NCBI RefSeq assembly: GCF_003254395.2 | Contig: NC_037646.1 | Span: 5,799,881-5,863,880, forward strand | From: Apis mellifera | Lineage: Eukaryota; Arthropoda; Insecta; Hymenoptera; Apidae | Length of the DNA stretch: 64,000 nucleotides | Reading direction: 5' to 3' | Part shown: positions 41,370-55,977 of the stretch, one piece after another | How the letters are laid out: each line of letters begins with the position of its first letter | Numbering within the stretch: position 1 is the stretch's first letter | Translations under genes and position numbers: made by a program | Notes under the pieces: generated by a model | What the model was told of the DNA's origin: nothing | The model's input: the letters and a program-made list of their open reading frames with translations, nothing else | The model's database searches: none

Positions 41370-41677
41370 AAAATATATTATATACATTAAGATTCATCAA
41401 GAATTCTACATATTTAGAAAGGTAAGAACAATTAAAGAAATTATATAATTTAAAAATATCTTTTAATATTTATATTATCTTTGATATTAAATTTAAAATG
41501 TATTTTTGCAACTATTTATGTAGATTTTAAATATACTTTTTACAAGAAAATTTCAAATAAATTTGTTTAATGATAACAATGATATCAGATAATAATATGA
41601 TTTTATATTTTTTTGTATTATAAATTAAAATTATGTTAATTATAAATATTAATATAAATCGTATTAACTTTTAAAAT

Positions 41678-43269
41678 TTACATAAAAAATATTTTTGTAT
41701 TATTTTTTCCAGACATAAAACCATTATAAAAATCAAGAGCACTCATAGTTTTTTTACCTTGAACAGTTATTTTTTTTACAGAAACAAAACTATTTTCTTT
41801 GCATTTTATAATTAATGCATTATTTTTTTTGCTATATATTGCAACACCTATAAATTAAAAATGTTTTGATAAATATATTTAATAAAAATAATAAATTATT
41901 CATTCTCAATTATTTTATTATATGATATAACAAAATTATATGTTTACCTGTATTTTCTTCTTTAAGTTTTGTTGCTATTATTTTTGATTCAATTTTTTGA
42001 ATATCAAGCAATTTTATTTTTACATTTTGAAATGATGTAGTTAAATCATATAAACCCAGAAGAGCACGATGTAAGTTATAAACATTTGTGGCAGACATTT
42101 TATTCCAATTAATTAAAGATATTTTTGATGTTATTTTTGGTGCTAAAAATATATCAATTTATCATAATATATCATAATATATACATCATTATAATTAAAT
42201 AAATATTTAATTAATAACAAAAAAAATATATTCACCATATGTTATATTAGTTTCATCTTGAGGTTTTGCAAATTGTAATAATTCCAATAAATTTTCAAAT
42301 GTTTCTTTTAAAAGATTTCCTCCAAGCTTTGCTAATTTTGTATATAATTTTGGCATTGTTTCATGTTCATCAATATCTATTTGTTTTTGCAATACTATTT
42401 CTCCTATATCAAATCTGAAATATTTTAGATATAATAATATTTGCTATTATTTTTAAATATTTTATTTCTTTTACTTTTGTAATATAACTTTAAAAAATAA
42501 ATTTATATAACTAACTAGTATATATAACTATTAAAAAATTTTACTTTTTTGGCATTATCTTCATTATTGTAACTCCTGTTTTTAAATCACCATTAATTAA
42601 TGTATGAATTATTGGAGCTGCTCCTCTCCATCTTGGTAATAAACTACCATGTACATTTAACATACCTCTAGTGTAAACATATATTACATTAATAAAAATT
42701 TAAAATCATATATATTATCAATACATATAATAAATCTATATCAAAGACAACTTACAATGGAAATGCATTTATGATTGTAGATGGAATTAAATGACCAAAT
42801 GAGACAACTATTCCTATGTGAAACTCTGATTTATTAATTTCAACTGGCCATTTATGTATAATAATTTTATTTTTTTTTGCATATTTTACAACAGGATTTT
42901 CTTTTATTTTATAATTTGTAACAATTTCTAGCCGTTCTAGCTCTTTAGATTCACTATATATAAATAATATAATGTAATATATATTTTAAAACTTATTTCA
43001 AATTATTAAGAATTTATAACATTAAAATAATAAAATTTTTCTTACTATTTATCATATAAGATTTTTAAACTTTCAACTGCAAATTCATCTGTGCCAAAAA
43101 ATAATACTTTCCATGAATTATTTTGTAATATATGTGATTTATTATAAAAAGTATAATATTTATTATATACTTTTAAATTAAAAGTTACAAGAAATATTTT
43201 ATTTATTCCTTTGAATGAACATAAAAATTGTGTTGTATTATATACTGTACGACTTAAAATTATATACAT
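41678..43269 (-). CDS. mitochondrial methionyl-tRNA formyltransferase
   Basis: MTFMT formylates Met-tRNA(Met) with 10-formyl-tetrahydrofolate in the mitochondrial matrix to provide the initiator tRNA. Six exons on the minus strand: 43269-43046, 42953-42756, 42667-42545, 42414-42236, 42142-41948, 41847-41678, giving 362 residues. The first about 50 residues are Arg/Lys/Ser/Tyr-rich without acidic residues, as in a mitochondrial targeting peptide, followed by WKVLFFGTDEFAVESL at the start of the formyltransferase fold. The catalytic-site signature LNVHGSLLPRWRGAAPI is at about 144-160. The C-terminal tRNA-binding domain includes INWNKMSATNVYNLHRALLG. It is divergent from RAD50 and convergent with PHF14. 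Confidence 0.94.
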
Positions 43270-43318
43270 GTTTTGTTTTATATTCTATAATAAATCATTT
43301 CGACCATAAAAACATACA

Positions 43319-43356
<38 letters not shown>

Positions 43357-44680
43357 TATATTTATAAGTAGGATTGCCACCTTTTTGATTACGGCTTGTA
43401 AAGTTTTAATACAAATCTTAAAGATATTTCTAGAATATTTTATTAATAGAAAATTATTATAATAAGATAATAAGGAATTACAATAATTAATATAATAATA
43501 AAATTAATATATAGTAAAAATGAAAATACTTAAATAATAATTATTTTAAAAAATGCAACATTTTTTTTTATTTATTTTTTTTTATATTTAAAATTTTGTG
43601 TAAGAATATTTTATTGTTAATTAAATATATATTTATTAGGAAATTTTATTAATATGATATTTTTTTATCCTTTCTATTTTTAGATTTTTATAGAAATCTT
43701 TGGGTAATAATTCATATTCTATCTAAATATATGATTGATAAGGTAAACTGGCAACCCTGATTATAACTTATGATTGATAAATTAATGATAAACTTATGAT
43801 TTAACAAATTAATCATTTTATATAATGATATCCAATATTTATTTTCTTCTAATTTAATAAAAACCAATTTAAAAAATAATTTAAGCACGAAATTTTTGAT
43901 TTTATCAAAATGTGCTAATATATATGCCATAAAATAAAGATTACAGAAGAGAATTATAAGTTATTTGTATATAATTTAAAAAAAAAATTAAATAAAAATG
44001 AAATAAATGACTAGTAAGTTTATATATACATATATATATAAATTTACTAGTCATTTATTTAATTTTTATTTAATTTTATATATATATATACATTTATTAA
44101 AAACAATTTATTAAAAATTTATTTATTACAAAAAAATTCAATATTTCAATATAAACTTTGACTTAATTAAATATATATAAATAATAATAATTTGTATAAT
44201 TTTGTATATGTAATAATTAAACATATCTAAATAGTCACTACTTGCATACAATGGTTCTATTTATTGAATGAATTATAAATATAAATATGATGTTAAATAC
44301 GTTTAAAAAACATTAATTTTATATAAGAATAATTTTTATATCAATAAATTCTTAAACTTAAAAAATTAACATTTTTATTCATAAAAATTATTAGAAGATA
44401 CAAAAAAAATTAACATTTTTTGATGCTTAAAATAAAATTTAAAGTTTAATTTTTTATATATTTCTCAAATAAAGATCTATAGAATTTTGCGTAATTTTAA
44501 GTTCTCTATAAATTTTTAAAAAAATTCAAATCTAAGTTGGCGAAACTGACATCCTAATACTATTTCAACATTTAAAGTTATAGTTACGATAGTTATAATA
44601 TTTTAAGTTGTCGATGATTATAGTGCTTAATGATATTAATATTTCATAAAACACATATTTTTAATTTAATTTCTTGAAAG
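43270..44680. promoter_or_regulatory. divergent spacer, MTFMT / RAD50
   Basis: A 1.4 kb spacer with an (AT)n run at 43,322-43,351 and a long near-perfect inverted repeat at 43985-44077. No exon is seen. Confidence 0.45.
43985..44077. repeat. long near-perfect hairpin
   Basis: Two arms of roughly 40 bp face each other. The left arm contains AAATGACTAGTAAGTTTATA and the right arm its near-exact reverse complement (ATAAATTTACTAGTCATTT), with AAATTAAATAAAAAT extending the match outward. The loop is only a few (TA) bases. It may be a MITE remnant or simply cruciform-prone DNA. Confidence 0.75.
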
Positions 44681-47600
44681 ATGTCACGAATAAGAAGACT
44701 TTCTATTCGTGGTATTCGTAATTTTGGTGACGAGAAAGAAGAAGCTTTGATTAAATTTTCTCGTCCTTTAACACTTATTCTTGGTCCAAATGGTACTGGA
44801 AAAACAACAATTATTGAAGCTCTCAAATTCGCTACTTGTGGTGAATTTCCACCTGGTTCAGATCGCGGAAAATCATTTATACATGATCCGACTTTATCAA
44901 CAACTTCATCAGTATGATAAATCTTTTATTATTACATTTTTATTATTATATTTTTATTTTTAATTAAATTAAAAATTAAAATTTTTTTTAAATAATTCTT
45001 TTTAAAAAATATATTTCTTGATATTCAATTAATTTTTTGTTTTAAATAGGTTCGAGGTGTTATAAGAGCTGAAATAATTGATGTAGTAGGTAATACATAT
45101 ACAATATGTAGAACAATAGAAAGTACAAAAGCTAATGTGACAAGATTTAAAACTCTTGATAGTGCTTTAAGTAGAATAAATAAAGATACTAAAGAGGTAT
45201 ATTTTAAAAAATAGAAAATAAATATATACTTGTATATAATTTATATATAAATTTTTATATTTATAATTTCTTTATATAGGTCATATCAATAACTAATCGA
45301 TGTACTAATGTTGATACAGAACTTACATTAGCAATGGGAGTTTCTAAACCTATTTTAGATTATGTAATTTTCTGTCATCAAGAAGATCTTAGCTGGCCCT
45401 TTCAAGATGGTAAAAAATTAAAAGAAAGATTTGATGAAATCTTTGATAGTGCTAAGTTTAATAAAGCTCTTGAAAGCATTATGAAGTTAATTAAAGATTT
45501 GAAACAAAGAGTCAATATATTGAAAGAACAAAAACAAAATTATCAACTTATTGTTAATGAAGTAATAGACAAAGAAACAAAACTTGAAGATAATAAAAAA
45601 CGGTTGGAAAATTCTAAAATTAAAATTGAAGAATTTAATAAAGAATTAGAACCTGTGATTCAGAAAATTAAAAAATTAGAAAAAATGGATGTTGAATATA
45701 AAGATCTACAAAGTGAACAAAGTAATATTTTATTATTATTATTATTATTATTTATTATTAATTAATAAAGTAAATTAATAAATTAATAATTAATACATTT
45801 ACACATTATACATTAATACATTTATATATTATATATATATGATTTTTATTTAGAGAGGAAAAAAGCAGAATATGATATGTTTAAACAACAATTGGATAAT
45901 TTAAAAGAAGATTTGCAGAATATATTTGAAGGTACTACAGAAAAATTATTAAAAGAAATAGAATCATATGATGAAAAATTAATTGGAAAAATTAATGAAA
46001 TTGATGAGGTATATATATTATGATATTTATTATTAAATATAATTAAACTAAAAAAATATTGAATATTATATTTTCCTTATATTATATTATATTTTCCTTA
46101 GTTTAAAAAGAAATTAAGAGATATTGCTGAAAAAGAGTCTACAATATCAAATAAATTAGCCAATGAAAGAGTAACTAATGGTTCTTTGAGACAACAAATT
46201 AAAGATCATGAGAAAAAAGTTATTCTTCGCAATCAAATATTAAATGAATCATTATCTTCCTGGAATCTTAATATTGTTGATTCAAATGTATCAGAATTAG
46301 GTGTGAATTTAAAAAAAAATAAAAATATAACTTATATTTATTACATTTACTTATATTTAAATTCATATATAAATATAAATTTCATATAACATTTAAAATT
46401 TTTTAGAAGTAATAGCTTTTACTAAAAGATTACAAGAAAAAATGAGGGAACTAGAGCATAAATTAGAAGAAAATAAAATAAAAAGAGAAGAAGAAGAAAA
46501 AGAATTGCAAAAAGTAGTTGATGCTTTGCGTGATAAATATTTAAAATTAGACACAGAGAAAAATCTTAAGGAAAATGAAATAATTGAAACAAGGAAAGAA
46601 ATTGATAAAATGAAATTGGATATTATGCAGGTTGTATATTTTTTTGTTAAAATATTTTATTTATATTTTAAATTTATTCAAAATGTTTTATTTTTAGCTT
46701 AGTGCAGAATCAAATAAGTTGAATTTTATTGAATCAAAATTACAAAAAGTACAAATAAGAATTCAACAATTAAATGATTCAATAAATGTGGATACTATGA
46801 AGAAAGAAATTGATGACAAGATTAAAATTCGAAATGAAATGGACATACTTTTAAATACAATTGATGAAGAAATAACTTTATTATTGAAACAAAGTTCATT
46901 ACAAACTGAATTAGAATTAAATAAATCTACATTGGTTATTAAAGAAAAAGAAATAGAAAAATTGAAAAACAAACATGAAGAAAAAATAATTTCTTTACTT
47001 GATATCAAAGATCTATCTCAAATCAAATTAAAAAATAATTTTGATATTGTTCAAAAAGAATTGGTATTTAAAAACAGATATAATCATAATAAAAATGCAT
47101 ATTTATTTTATTAATTTTTTTAATTTTATTAATTTTAGATAAATGAAATAGAATCTATAAATCAAAAAATTCGAACAGAAGAACATCAAATAGCTACATT
47201 AGAAACAACGATATCACATATTGAACATGAACTTCAAAACAAGAAGAAAGAAATAAATTGTGAGTTTAATAATTAAAAATTTATTATTTATATTAAAATA
47301 TTATTACTAACAATAAATTATATTTTTTTAGTGAATAAAGAAAAAATTTCATTAATTTGTTCTTATAAAAATTTTGATGAAGTATTATTATTACAATCAA
47401 AGAAAGTAAAAGATCTTCAAGATAAAAGAGGAATGTTTGCTCATCAAAGTGCAGCTTACAAAGAATATATGAAACAATTAAGAAACACAAATCCTTGTTG
47501 TCCTTTATGTCACAGAGGTTTTGATAAAATTGAAACTATTACAACCTTATTAAAAGAAATGGAAACTGAAATAGAAAATCATCCAAATCGTTTAAAAGAA

Positions 47601-47726
47601 TGTGAAAAAGAATTGATAATACAACAAGAAAAATATGATAAAATGCTACAATTAAAACCTGTTGTTGAAAGAATAATACAATTAGAAGAAATAGAATTAG
47701 AAAAATTAATGTAAATTTATTATTTG

Positions 47727-47801
<75 letters not shown>

Positions 47802-50501
47802 TTTATATATTATAAAATTTTTTAGGAGTAATTTAGAAAAGTTCAAGAATAAATTGAATGAATCTCGAACAATTGCAATAGAATTAAAAACAAAAAAATC
47901 TAATCCTGAAAAAAAATTAGTAATGTGTAAAGATATTATAAGTGATGTTATGTTATGGGATACTTACATCGATGATATTTTTAAACTAAAACAAATAATT
48001 GATAATTTTCATATTCGTATGACTGCTGCAGGTATTTTATATTGAATTAATTTTATTGATCTTTTTAGCATTATTTATTATTTATTGATTATTTATTTAT
48101 TATCTATTATTCATTTTTTAGAATATAAATATTTTATTTATATATGTAGGTATTAAAACAAAACGTAGTCTTCAAGAAGCTCAAACTGAAAGAGAAGAAT
48201 TGAAAATATCTTTAAAAAAGATTCGTGAGAATATTGAAAGATTACAATTTGAAATAAATATGTATAATGAAAAATTACATAATAATCAACAGGAACAGAA
48301 TACATTACACAAAGAGCAGTTAAAAATACAATCAGATATGCAAAAATTGAAAGAGTTGAAAGATAATCAAGAAATTTTATATTTGAAAGAAATTTCTCTT
48401 GGAAAATCAATTGATACATTAAGAGAAAAAATAACTTTATCAGAAACTGAATTAAATTCTGGATTTGATAAATTGGAAAAAAAAAAAGTAATTTTCATGT
48501 AATAAAATTCATAAATAAAAATTCTTATATTTGAAATGATTTTTTTATGAAAATATTAAATATTAAATTTTTATTAAAAATATTAAATTAATTTATAAAA
48601 ATATTAAATTTATAAAAAATATATTTTTTTTATTTTAGAAAGATAATTGGGAAAAACAAGAAACTGATAGAAAATTAATAACAGAAGGAAGTAGACGTTT
48701 ATCTGATTTACAGAAAATGCAGGATGATGTTGATAGTTTTATATATCGTAAAATTCCCGAATCTTTAGAATGTTCTGAATCAAAAATAAAAAGTTATGAA
48801 AAATTACTTAATGAATTATTTTGTAAAAAAAATGATATAGAAACAACAATTAATAAATTAAAAGAAGAAATGACTCGTCAAGAAGTACGAAAAAGAGAAT
48901 TGTCAGATAATGTTAAACTTCGCGAAATTCAGGAAATTATTAACAATTTACAAGAACAATATTCAAATATAAAAGAAAAATTAAATACTATAAATTATTC
49001 TGAAATATTTGATGAATGGCAAAATTTGCAAAGTCGAGAGCAAACTATACTTCGACAGGTATAATATTTTATTATATTACAGAAATAATAATCATTCATA
49101 TTCATGTAATTAATATTTATATTTATATTTATTGCATTTTAATTATTTATAAATTTTCTAAAAAATTAATTATTTTAAATTAATATAATAATAAATAATA
49201 ATTATATTAATATAATATAATAATATAATGATTAATTAATAATATAAATTTAATTAATAAATATCCTAAATATTTTTAGAAAAATATCATCAAAGGTAAT
49301 CAAGAAGAATTAGAAAGAACAGTACAACAATATGTTCAAGAATTGAAAAAAGATATATATAAACAAGCTCATAAAAATTACAAAAGCAAATGTATCGAGT
49401 TAACGGTAGCATAACAATTTTTTTATTTTACTACTATTAACAAAAATTTTTAATAATTTTTTTTTGAATTAGGTTGTAGAAGAATCTATATTAAATTTAA
49501 AGGAATATAGCAAAGTATTGGATACAGCTATGATACAATATCATGAAGAACGTATGGCCACAGTTAATAGAATCATAAAACAATTATGGAAGCTTGTATA
49601 TACTGGAACAGATACAACTTCTATAGAAATTCGTACAGATGCAACTGAAGGAATAGGTGGTACAAAAAGAACATATAATTATAAATTAATTCAAATGAAA
49701 CATGGTCATGAAATAGATATGAAAGGTCGTTGTAGCGCTGGTCAAAAAGTAATTTTAATTTATACTAATATTATTATCAAACCAATAAACTTTATTATTT
49801 ATATATATTATCATTTATACATAGGTTTTGGCATCAATAATTATAAGACTTGCTTTAGCAGAAACATTTTGTAAAGATTGCGGAATTCTCGCACTGGATG
49901 AACCAACGACAAATTTGGATCAAGAAAATGCTGATAGTCTAGCAAATACATTGGCTACGTATGTTCAGCAATTTTTTATTTAAATTATATTTAGATTTTT
50001 GTCATCTAATCTGAAATTTTAATGAAAATTATTTTTATATTAAAGGGTTGTTAAATTACGATCACAACATCAGAAAAATTTTCAATTGATTGTAATTAGT
50101 CATGATGAAAAATTTTTATTCAAATTAGCTGAATTAAGCAGTAATAAAGGCTTTTATCAACTTTATCGTAAACAAACGTATGTCTATAATAAATACACGT
50201 GTACATGTGCACGTATATGTATATATTTTTTTATTTAATTTAAAAAAATTTGTATATTTTTAGTGGTTATTCAACAGTTAAATATTGTTTAGTAGAGAAT
50301 CAATATCATGTTGCATCAAATGATATAAAAGAAGAATCTGATGAAGAAGTCAATGAACATTCTTTACGAGATAAATTACAATACGAAATAAGTTTAGGAG
50401 GGAAAATACATAAGGAACAAATTTATAACAAAAAAAGAAACATTGAAGATGACGATTTTACTGAAAACAGAATGTCAAAAAGAAGATATGTCTTTCAATA
50501 A
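44681..50501 (+). CDS. DNA repair protein RAD50
   Basis: RAD50 is the SMC-like ATPase of the MRE11-RAD50-NBS1 complex, which senses and tethers DNA double-strand breaks. Seventeen exons: 44681-44911, 45050-45196, 45280-45721, 45854-46008, 46102-46300, 46407-46630, 46698-47063, 47139-47259, 47332-47710, 47826-48031, 48150-48487, 48639-49058, 49280-49405, 49473-49748, 49825-49958, 50046-50177, 50264-50501. They join in frame to 1377 residues, a little longer than vertebrate RAD50. The N-terminal half of the ATPase has Walker A GPNGTGKT at about 35-42 and the Q-loop segment YVIFCHQEDLSWPF. Long coiled coils flank the zinc hook, C685-P-L-C688. The C-terminal lobe has the signature GRCSAGQK (about 1203-1210), Walker B with LALDEPTTNLD (about 1231-1241) and ISHDEKF. 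A polar tail of about 70 residues extends past the ATPase fold. Confidence 0.96.
47729..47796. repeat. (AT)n microsatellite in RAD50 intron 9
   Basis: About 30 AT units with one TAAT interruption, filling more than half of a short intron between two coiled-coil exons. Confidence 0.92.
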
Positions 50502-51616
50502 ATCTTCTAATAATAATTATATTTATTATATATTTGTAATTAAAAATAAAATTAAAGTTTATTTTATAAATATAATATTATAATTTTAATGAAACATTCG
50601 ATCTATTAATATTAAATTTGCATTCGATTCTTTATTGTATTCTTTTTGATATATTAATTTGATAATAATTTAATTAATTTAAGATAGTAAGATAATATTT
50701 AAAAATATTAAAAATAAGATAATATTTTTAAAAATTGGCGCTTTTTTAATTAAATATAAATATATCGAGTATTGAATCGATTTTGACAGTCGAAATGTGA
50801 TCATACTCGGTCGATAAAAGAAGCAAAGAACAGGTGACGACATCGTTGTCATACTCGTGATTTCATAACACGCCATTTTCTTTGTGTGAAGTACTGGTCA
50901 AGAGGAATTTCACTTACTATTTTCTATCTATTTCAAGGTAATGCAATTTATAATTAATATTTTATTATTTTGTTGATTATTGTTCACATCTTTAAATGAA
51001 CGTCATGTATATTTTGTAGAGCCCTTATTTAATCCTAATTTTAAATCTCATTCGATCGTGAGATCGCATGTTGACAGGTTTTTAAGCATCGCAATTATAT
51101 GAATTTTGTATCTATTAGATCGCATATATTATTATTTTATCATTTTCTTTTTATATTGATGCAATGTATTGTATTTTTATTATAATATCATTTAAATATT
51201 GTGAACATTAACCGCCAAAACATGTATTTAGAACATCTTCTATAATAATTTTTTTCGAGTAATATACATACGTCATTACAAGAGGAATACTTTTCCCATT
51301 CACATTCAATGATTCATTAAAAATCGGATTGCTATTCTGTGTTTATATTATTTTATAATAAAATTTCATATTCTTAATGTTGCATAATAATACGATATTT
51401 AAAATCAAGAAATCACTTTCCAATAGTATAACCAATTATTAATTCTAATTTTAAAAGGTATTATGAGATTTTCTTCAATATAAATTTCAACTAATTAAAA
51501 TTGATATTTATTCATTTAAAAAGAATTAAAAATATTTTAATTAAATTATAATGATTAACTTTACATACCTATTTCATTATTTATATTTCATTCTTATCTA
51601 AATTGTATACATACTT

Positions 51617-51672
<56 letters not shown>

Positions 51673-51900
51673 TTAATTAAAGATTTTGATATTCTAAGAG
51701 AGATTTATATATATATATATGTATATATATTTTTTTTTAATATATTATTTTTATAGAAATGATTTTATATAAAATTTTTTAATATTATGATTAATTTTTC
51801 TAATTGATTATATTTCTAAATAGAATTTTAATATCAGTTCATATTTTTTAATTCAATATATTAACAAAATTTATAGCAGACATATTTTTTTGTTTTTAGT
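50502..51900 (+). promoter_or_regulatory. Rab7 promoter, first non-coding exon and intron
   Basis: The 5' UTR exon of Rab7 probably ends at 50937 with donor TTTCAAG|GTAATG and joins the acceptor at 51899-51900, six bases before the ATG. The sequence around 50,770-50,930 is less AT-rich, as expected for promoter and exon. The intron carries an (AT)n tract at 51,621-51,668. Confidence 0.55.
50545..50550 (+). terminator. candidate polyadenylation signal of RAD50
   Basis: AATAAA lies 44 bp after the RAD50 stop codon. Confidence 0.5.
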
Positions 51901-51905
51901 TTACA

Positions 51906-52854
51906 ATGGCTTCTCATAAGAAAATATTGCTTAAAGTTATTATTCTTGGGGATTCTGGAGTTGGTAAAACTTCTCTTATGAATCAGTATGTAAGCAAAAA
52001 ATTTAGCAATCAATATAAAGCTACTATAGGTGCAGATTTTCTTACCAAAGAAGTAATGGTAGATGATAGGATAGTTACTATGCAGGTAAATATCTATTAA
52101 ATAATATTTATGTAATATTATATAATATTTATATATGTTATATATATTTTTTTTATTCTTTATCTTCTATTTTTAAATAGATTTGGGATACAGCTGGTCA
52201 AGAAAGGTTTCAATCTTTAGGTGTTGCTTTCTACAGAGGTGCTGATTGTTGTGTACTTGTATTTGATGTTTCTGCACCAAGTAGCTTTAAATCTTTAGAC
52301 TCTTGGAGAGATGAATTTTTGATTCAAGCTTCTCCTCGAGATCCAGATAATTTTCCATTTGTAGTACTCGGAAATAAAGTTGATTTGGAAACCAAAGTAG
52401 TAAGAATATTTTGAATATAATTTTGTTATATATTTTTTAATTTTTTTTTTTTTTTTTTTTTTTTTACTTAAAAATGTCTACTTGCTTTAGTTAAGTTTTA
52501 ACTAGTTTATTGTTTTAATAAATATTTTTCAGATTCATGGTAAGAAAGCACAACAATGGTGTCAATCTAAAAATAATATTCCATATTTTGAAACTAGTGC
52601 TAAAGAAGCCATTAATGTTGAACAAGCTTTCCAAACGATAGCAAAGAATGCTTTAGCTCAAGAAAGCGAAGTAAATCATATTTTTTTATATTATTTATTT
52701 TATATATTTAAATAACATATTATTATATATTAATAACATTATGTAATAAATAATACTATTATTTTAGGTGGAATTATATAATGAATTCCCAGATCAAATT
52801 AAATTGACAAATGATCAACGAAACAATGGCAAAGGTGATTCTTGTGCCTGCTAG
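51906..52854 (+). CDS. Ras-related small GTPase Rab7
   Basis: Rab7 directs late endosome and autophagosome traffic to lysosomes. Four coding exons (51906-52085, 52181-52399, 52533-52670, 52768-52854) give 207 residues, exactly the family length. G1 is GDSGVGKTS, the switch I region reads QYKATIGADFLTKEV, G3 is WDTAGQERFQSLGVAFYRGA, G4 is NKVD and G5 is ETSAKEA. The C-terminus CAC carries the two prenylated cysteines in the Rab7 pattern. Exon 3 begins IHGKKAQQWC. A 25-nt T tract lies in the second intron at 52441-52465. Confidence 0.98.
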
Positions 52855-55800
52855 GTCTTTGAGCAATGGAAATTTTGGATAAGCACATAGATGCACAGGT
52901 CAGATCGTACATTCGCGTACCTGCGCATTTTAAAAAATACTATATCGAGCTTGATGTTGGAAGTCTTAAGTATGCACCTTGGTTTTCTTTATTCAATTTT
53001 TCATATTTTTAAAGCATATTTATAGTATTGAAGAACTTTTTTATTGAAATTATGTGGAATATCGTGGAAAAATATATATGTATATATAAGGAAGTTTATA
53101 AGCAATGCATTTTAAACAATAAAATTAAAAAAATTTTGTACCAAGGAGCATTCATTGGCTTCATTACATGAAAGACTATATTGTATTTTATATCGTATGT
53201 TTGTGTTGATATTTCATTCATCCAACAATATGTTCAACACATTATTTCTAAAAATTGTAATGCTCTCTTATTAGGTATAGCGAACAGTATGAGCTGCCCT
53301 TTTAAATTGCATCTTTACAGCTCATTGTTGATGTTCTTCATTGTGGAATGATACTATGATGTTTATGAATCATATAGGCATAATTTATATCGGGAGGAAA
53401 ATTTATGGGTTGGGAACACACTTAGCATAACAATTAGATCATCATAAATTTGCTCATGATTCATTGAATACAATCACATTTATTGAAAAGTTCTAAAAAT
53501 ATTTGTGAATATATTCATTTGATTATCTCTAAAGTCTAATTTTTATTATCAAATAAAATGAAAATTTTATTATTATTCAACATAATATTATTTATAATTT
53601 CAAATACATATATAAATAATTTTATAAAATAATGGATTTTTATTGAAATATTGTAATTATTTAATTACCTCTGAATTTCTTTAATAATCTAAACCTTGCT
53701 AATTGTTATGTTGACTAAGATATTTTTATCTTCTAAAAATAATTCATATTTTTTGCGTAAATTTAAATAATGTTGAGTTTGTTTAATAAAATTAATGTGT
53801 ATTTCCTGATATTTCACGATCGTCTCAATCTCAAAAGGCTAGTGCGTTTTCAAAGAAAAAAATTCCCTTCTTAAAAAATCTCAATAACTATATAATTTAT
53901 CATTTAATATTCTCAATCCACCTATAATATTTACATACTAATATTTTCATGTATATTTAAATTCCTCCCTGAAGTGAAAGTTTGGATACCGCGATGCAAT
54001 AATTTTTAATTTTTTATTGTATCCTTTAAAAATGATTTAGATATATTCATGAACTTTATCAAATATTATTTAAAAAGACAAAAATTTTGTTTAAAAATTA
54101 AACATATCATGCAATATACAAAAAATACTTGATGATTTATCTCTAAAAGTTATAAATTTTTATTTTTTCTATTTTAATATTATAAAATATATTTATAAGA
54201 GATTAAATCCATTGAAAAGAATTATATAAAAATCAAAAAGCAATTTTATTGATATATATAAATAATTCTCTTCTTTTAAAAAATAAATTTTTGCAATGAA
54301 AAAATATTTTTTGTACAATAATTATATTCTGAAATGATAGATTTATCTAAAAAAAAATCATTATAAAAAAAAATATTTATAAAAGTGATATTATTTATTA
54401 TGTAAAAAAAATATGCGTCGCGGCTAACGATCACTTCTATATCTTAAAATAATTATTATTTTAGAAATAAGCCACTATCCTAAAAAATGTAGAGCAAAAA
54501 AAAAAAGATTATGTGAGCTGAATTCATACATACCTATAAGATTTCTTATGAAAAAAATTTAATACGTGAAATATTTGCGTACATCTATTATGACGATATA
54601 AATGCGTGTCATCATATATGTACGCATATTCACGTAATATATATGTATATAAATGATGATGGTCATAACGATTACAATTATAATTATTAATATAATTTTA
54701 TCGAAATATGTTAACGAAAATTATAAATATTATCATTATTGCTGCTGCTGCTGCTATAAATTACTACTATTGCTATTCTTAGTTTTAAGTGAAAAATAAG
54801 AAAATAAGAAGAAATACATTTATTGTAACAAAATCATCAGCTGGTCGAATTAATTCGCTGATATATCTGTGCCACGGATAATCATCGTGTGACCTGAAAC
54901 AAAATATAAGACTATCATTATCCTTATTATGACTTGATGTCTATGTTGTTATTATGGAGATGAATGTCTGTTGAAATAGATAGTAAATTTAGTAATCCCT
55001 GTATGAAGTAGCACATAAGATTAAAATATAATTCAATATAACTAATAACAATACAACTAATTTAATAATTGAAAAATATTGGGAAAAATGGCTTTTTTCA
55101 AGTCAAAGGTTAATCTGTAATACAGTGTAGTTTTATTCGAGAATTTCAACATATTATGTTTCAACCGATGTAAATTAAATATTTACCCTTGTACGATTGT
55201 AAAAAAAATATTCGTTTTTATATAATGCAATTTTATCTTTCCTTTGAACCAACTATTTAATTAAGTGAAGTCTACAAAATATACATATGATGCACTTATG
55301 TGTACATATAGGAATATACATAATGAATGTTAAACCAAGGATATATCTATGAGTAGATTATAAAATGCGTATAGAATATTTTATATTAATGTATAATATT
55401 ACACGGCCTTTGTTAAGTTTTAAACAAATTTTTACAATTAATGTCAAATATATACAACATACATATGCCTTTATAGAGAATAAATTACATTCATTTACAG
55501 ATAAAATATAATATGAAATAATTATGTTTTTTGTAAAAATTAAAACGTAATTTCATTCTTGTTATAACGAATTGTGTTGTGTGGTTCTATATGAAATTAT
55601 AAATTTGAAAACTTATAGAATATATGAAAGGAAATTCAATAATGAATTCAATATGAATACATTAATAAAAAAATTATGTAATTATATTAAAACATCTTTT
55701 AATAAGTACAAATTTAAATAATTAAATCTAAATTTGTGCAATAAATTAAAATACAATATACAACATTTTATTCGATAAAAAAATATTAGAATTAAAAATT

Positions 55801-55938
55801 AACTTGCAACAAAATGCAAAATTTTTAATCAATGTTTTAATATATTAAAATTATTCTATTTTTTAAATATTTCAAGGATAAAATATTTTTTTTTAATTTA
55901 AAAAATCTGATTTATTTTATTGATATTTTTTAACATTG

Positions 55939-55977
<39 letters not shown>

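Noticed and set aside
41236..41448. ORF with a long Ile-Tyr repeat
   Set aside because: Translation of the (AT)n microsatellite.
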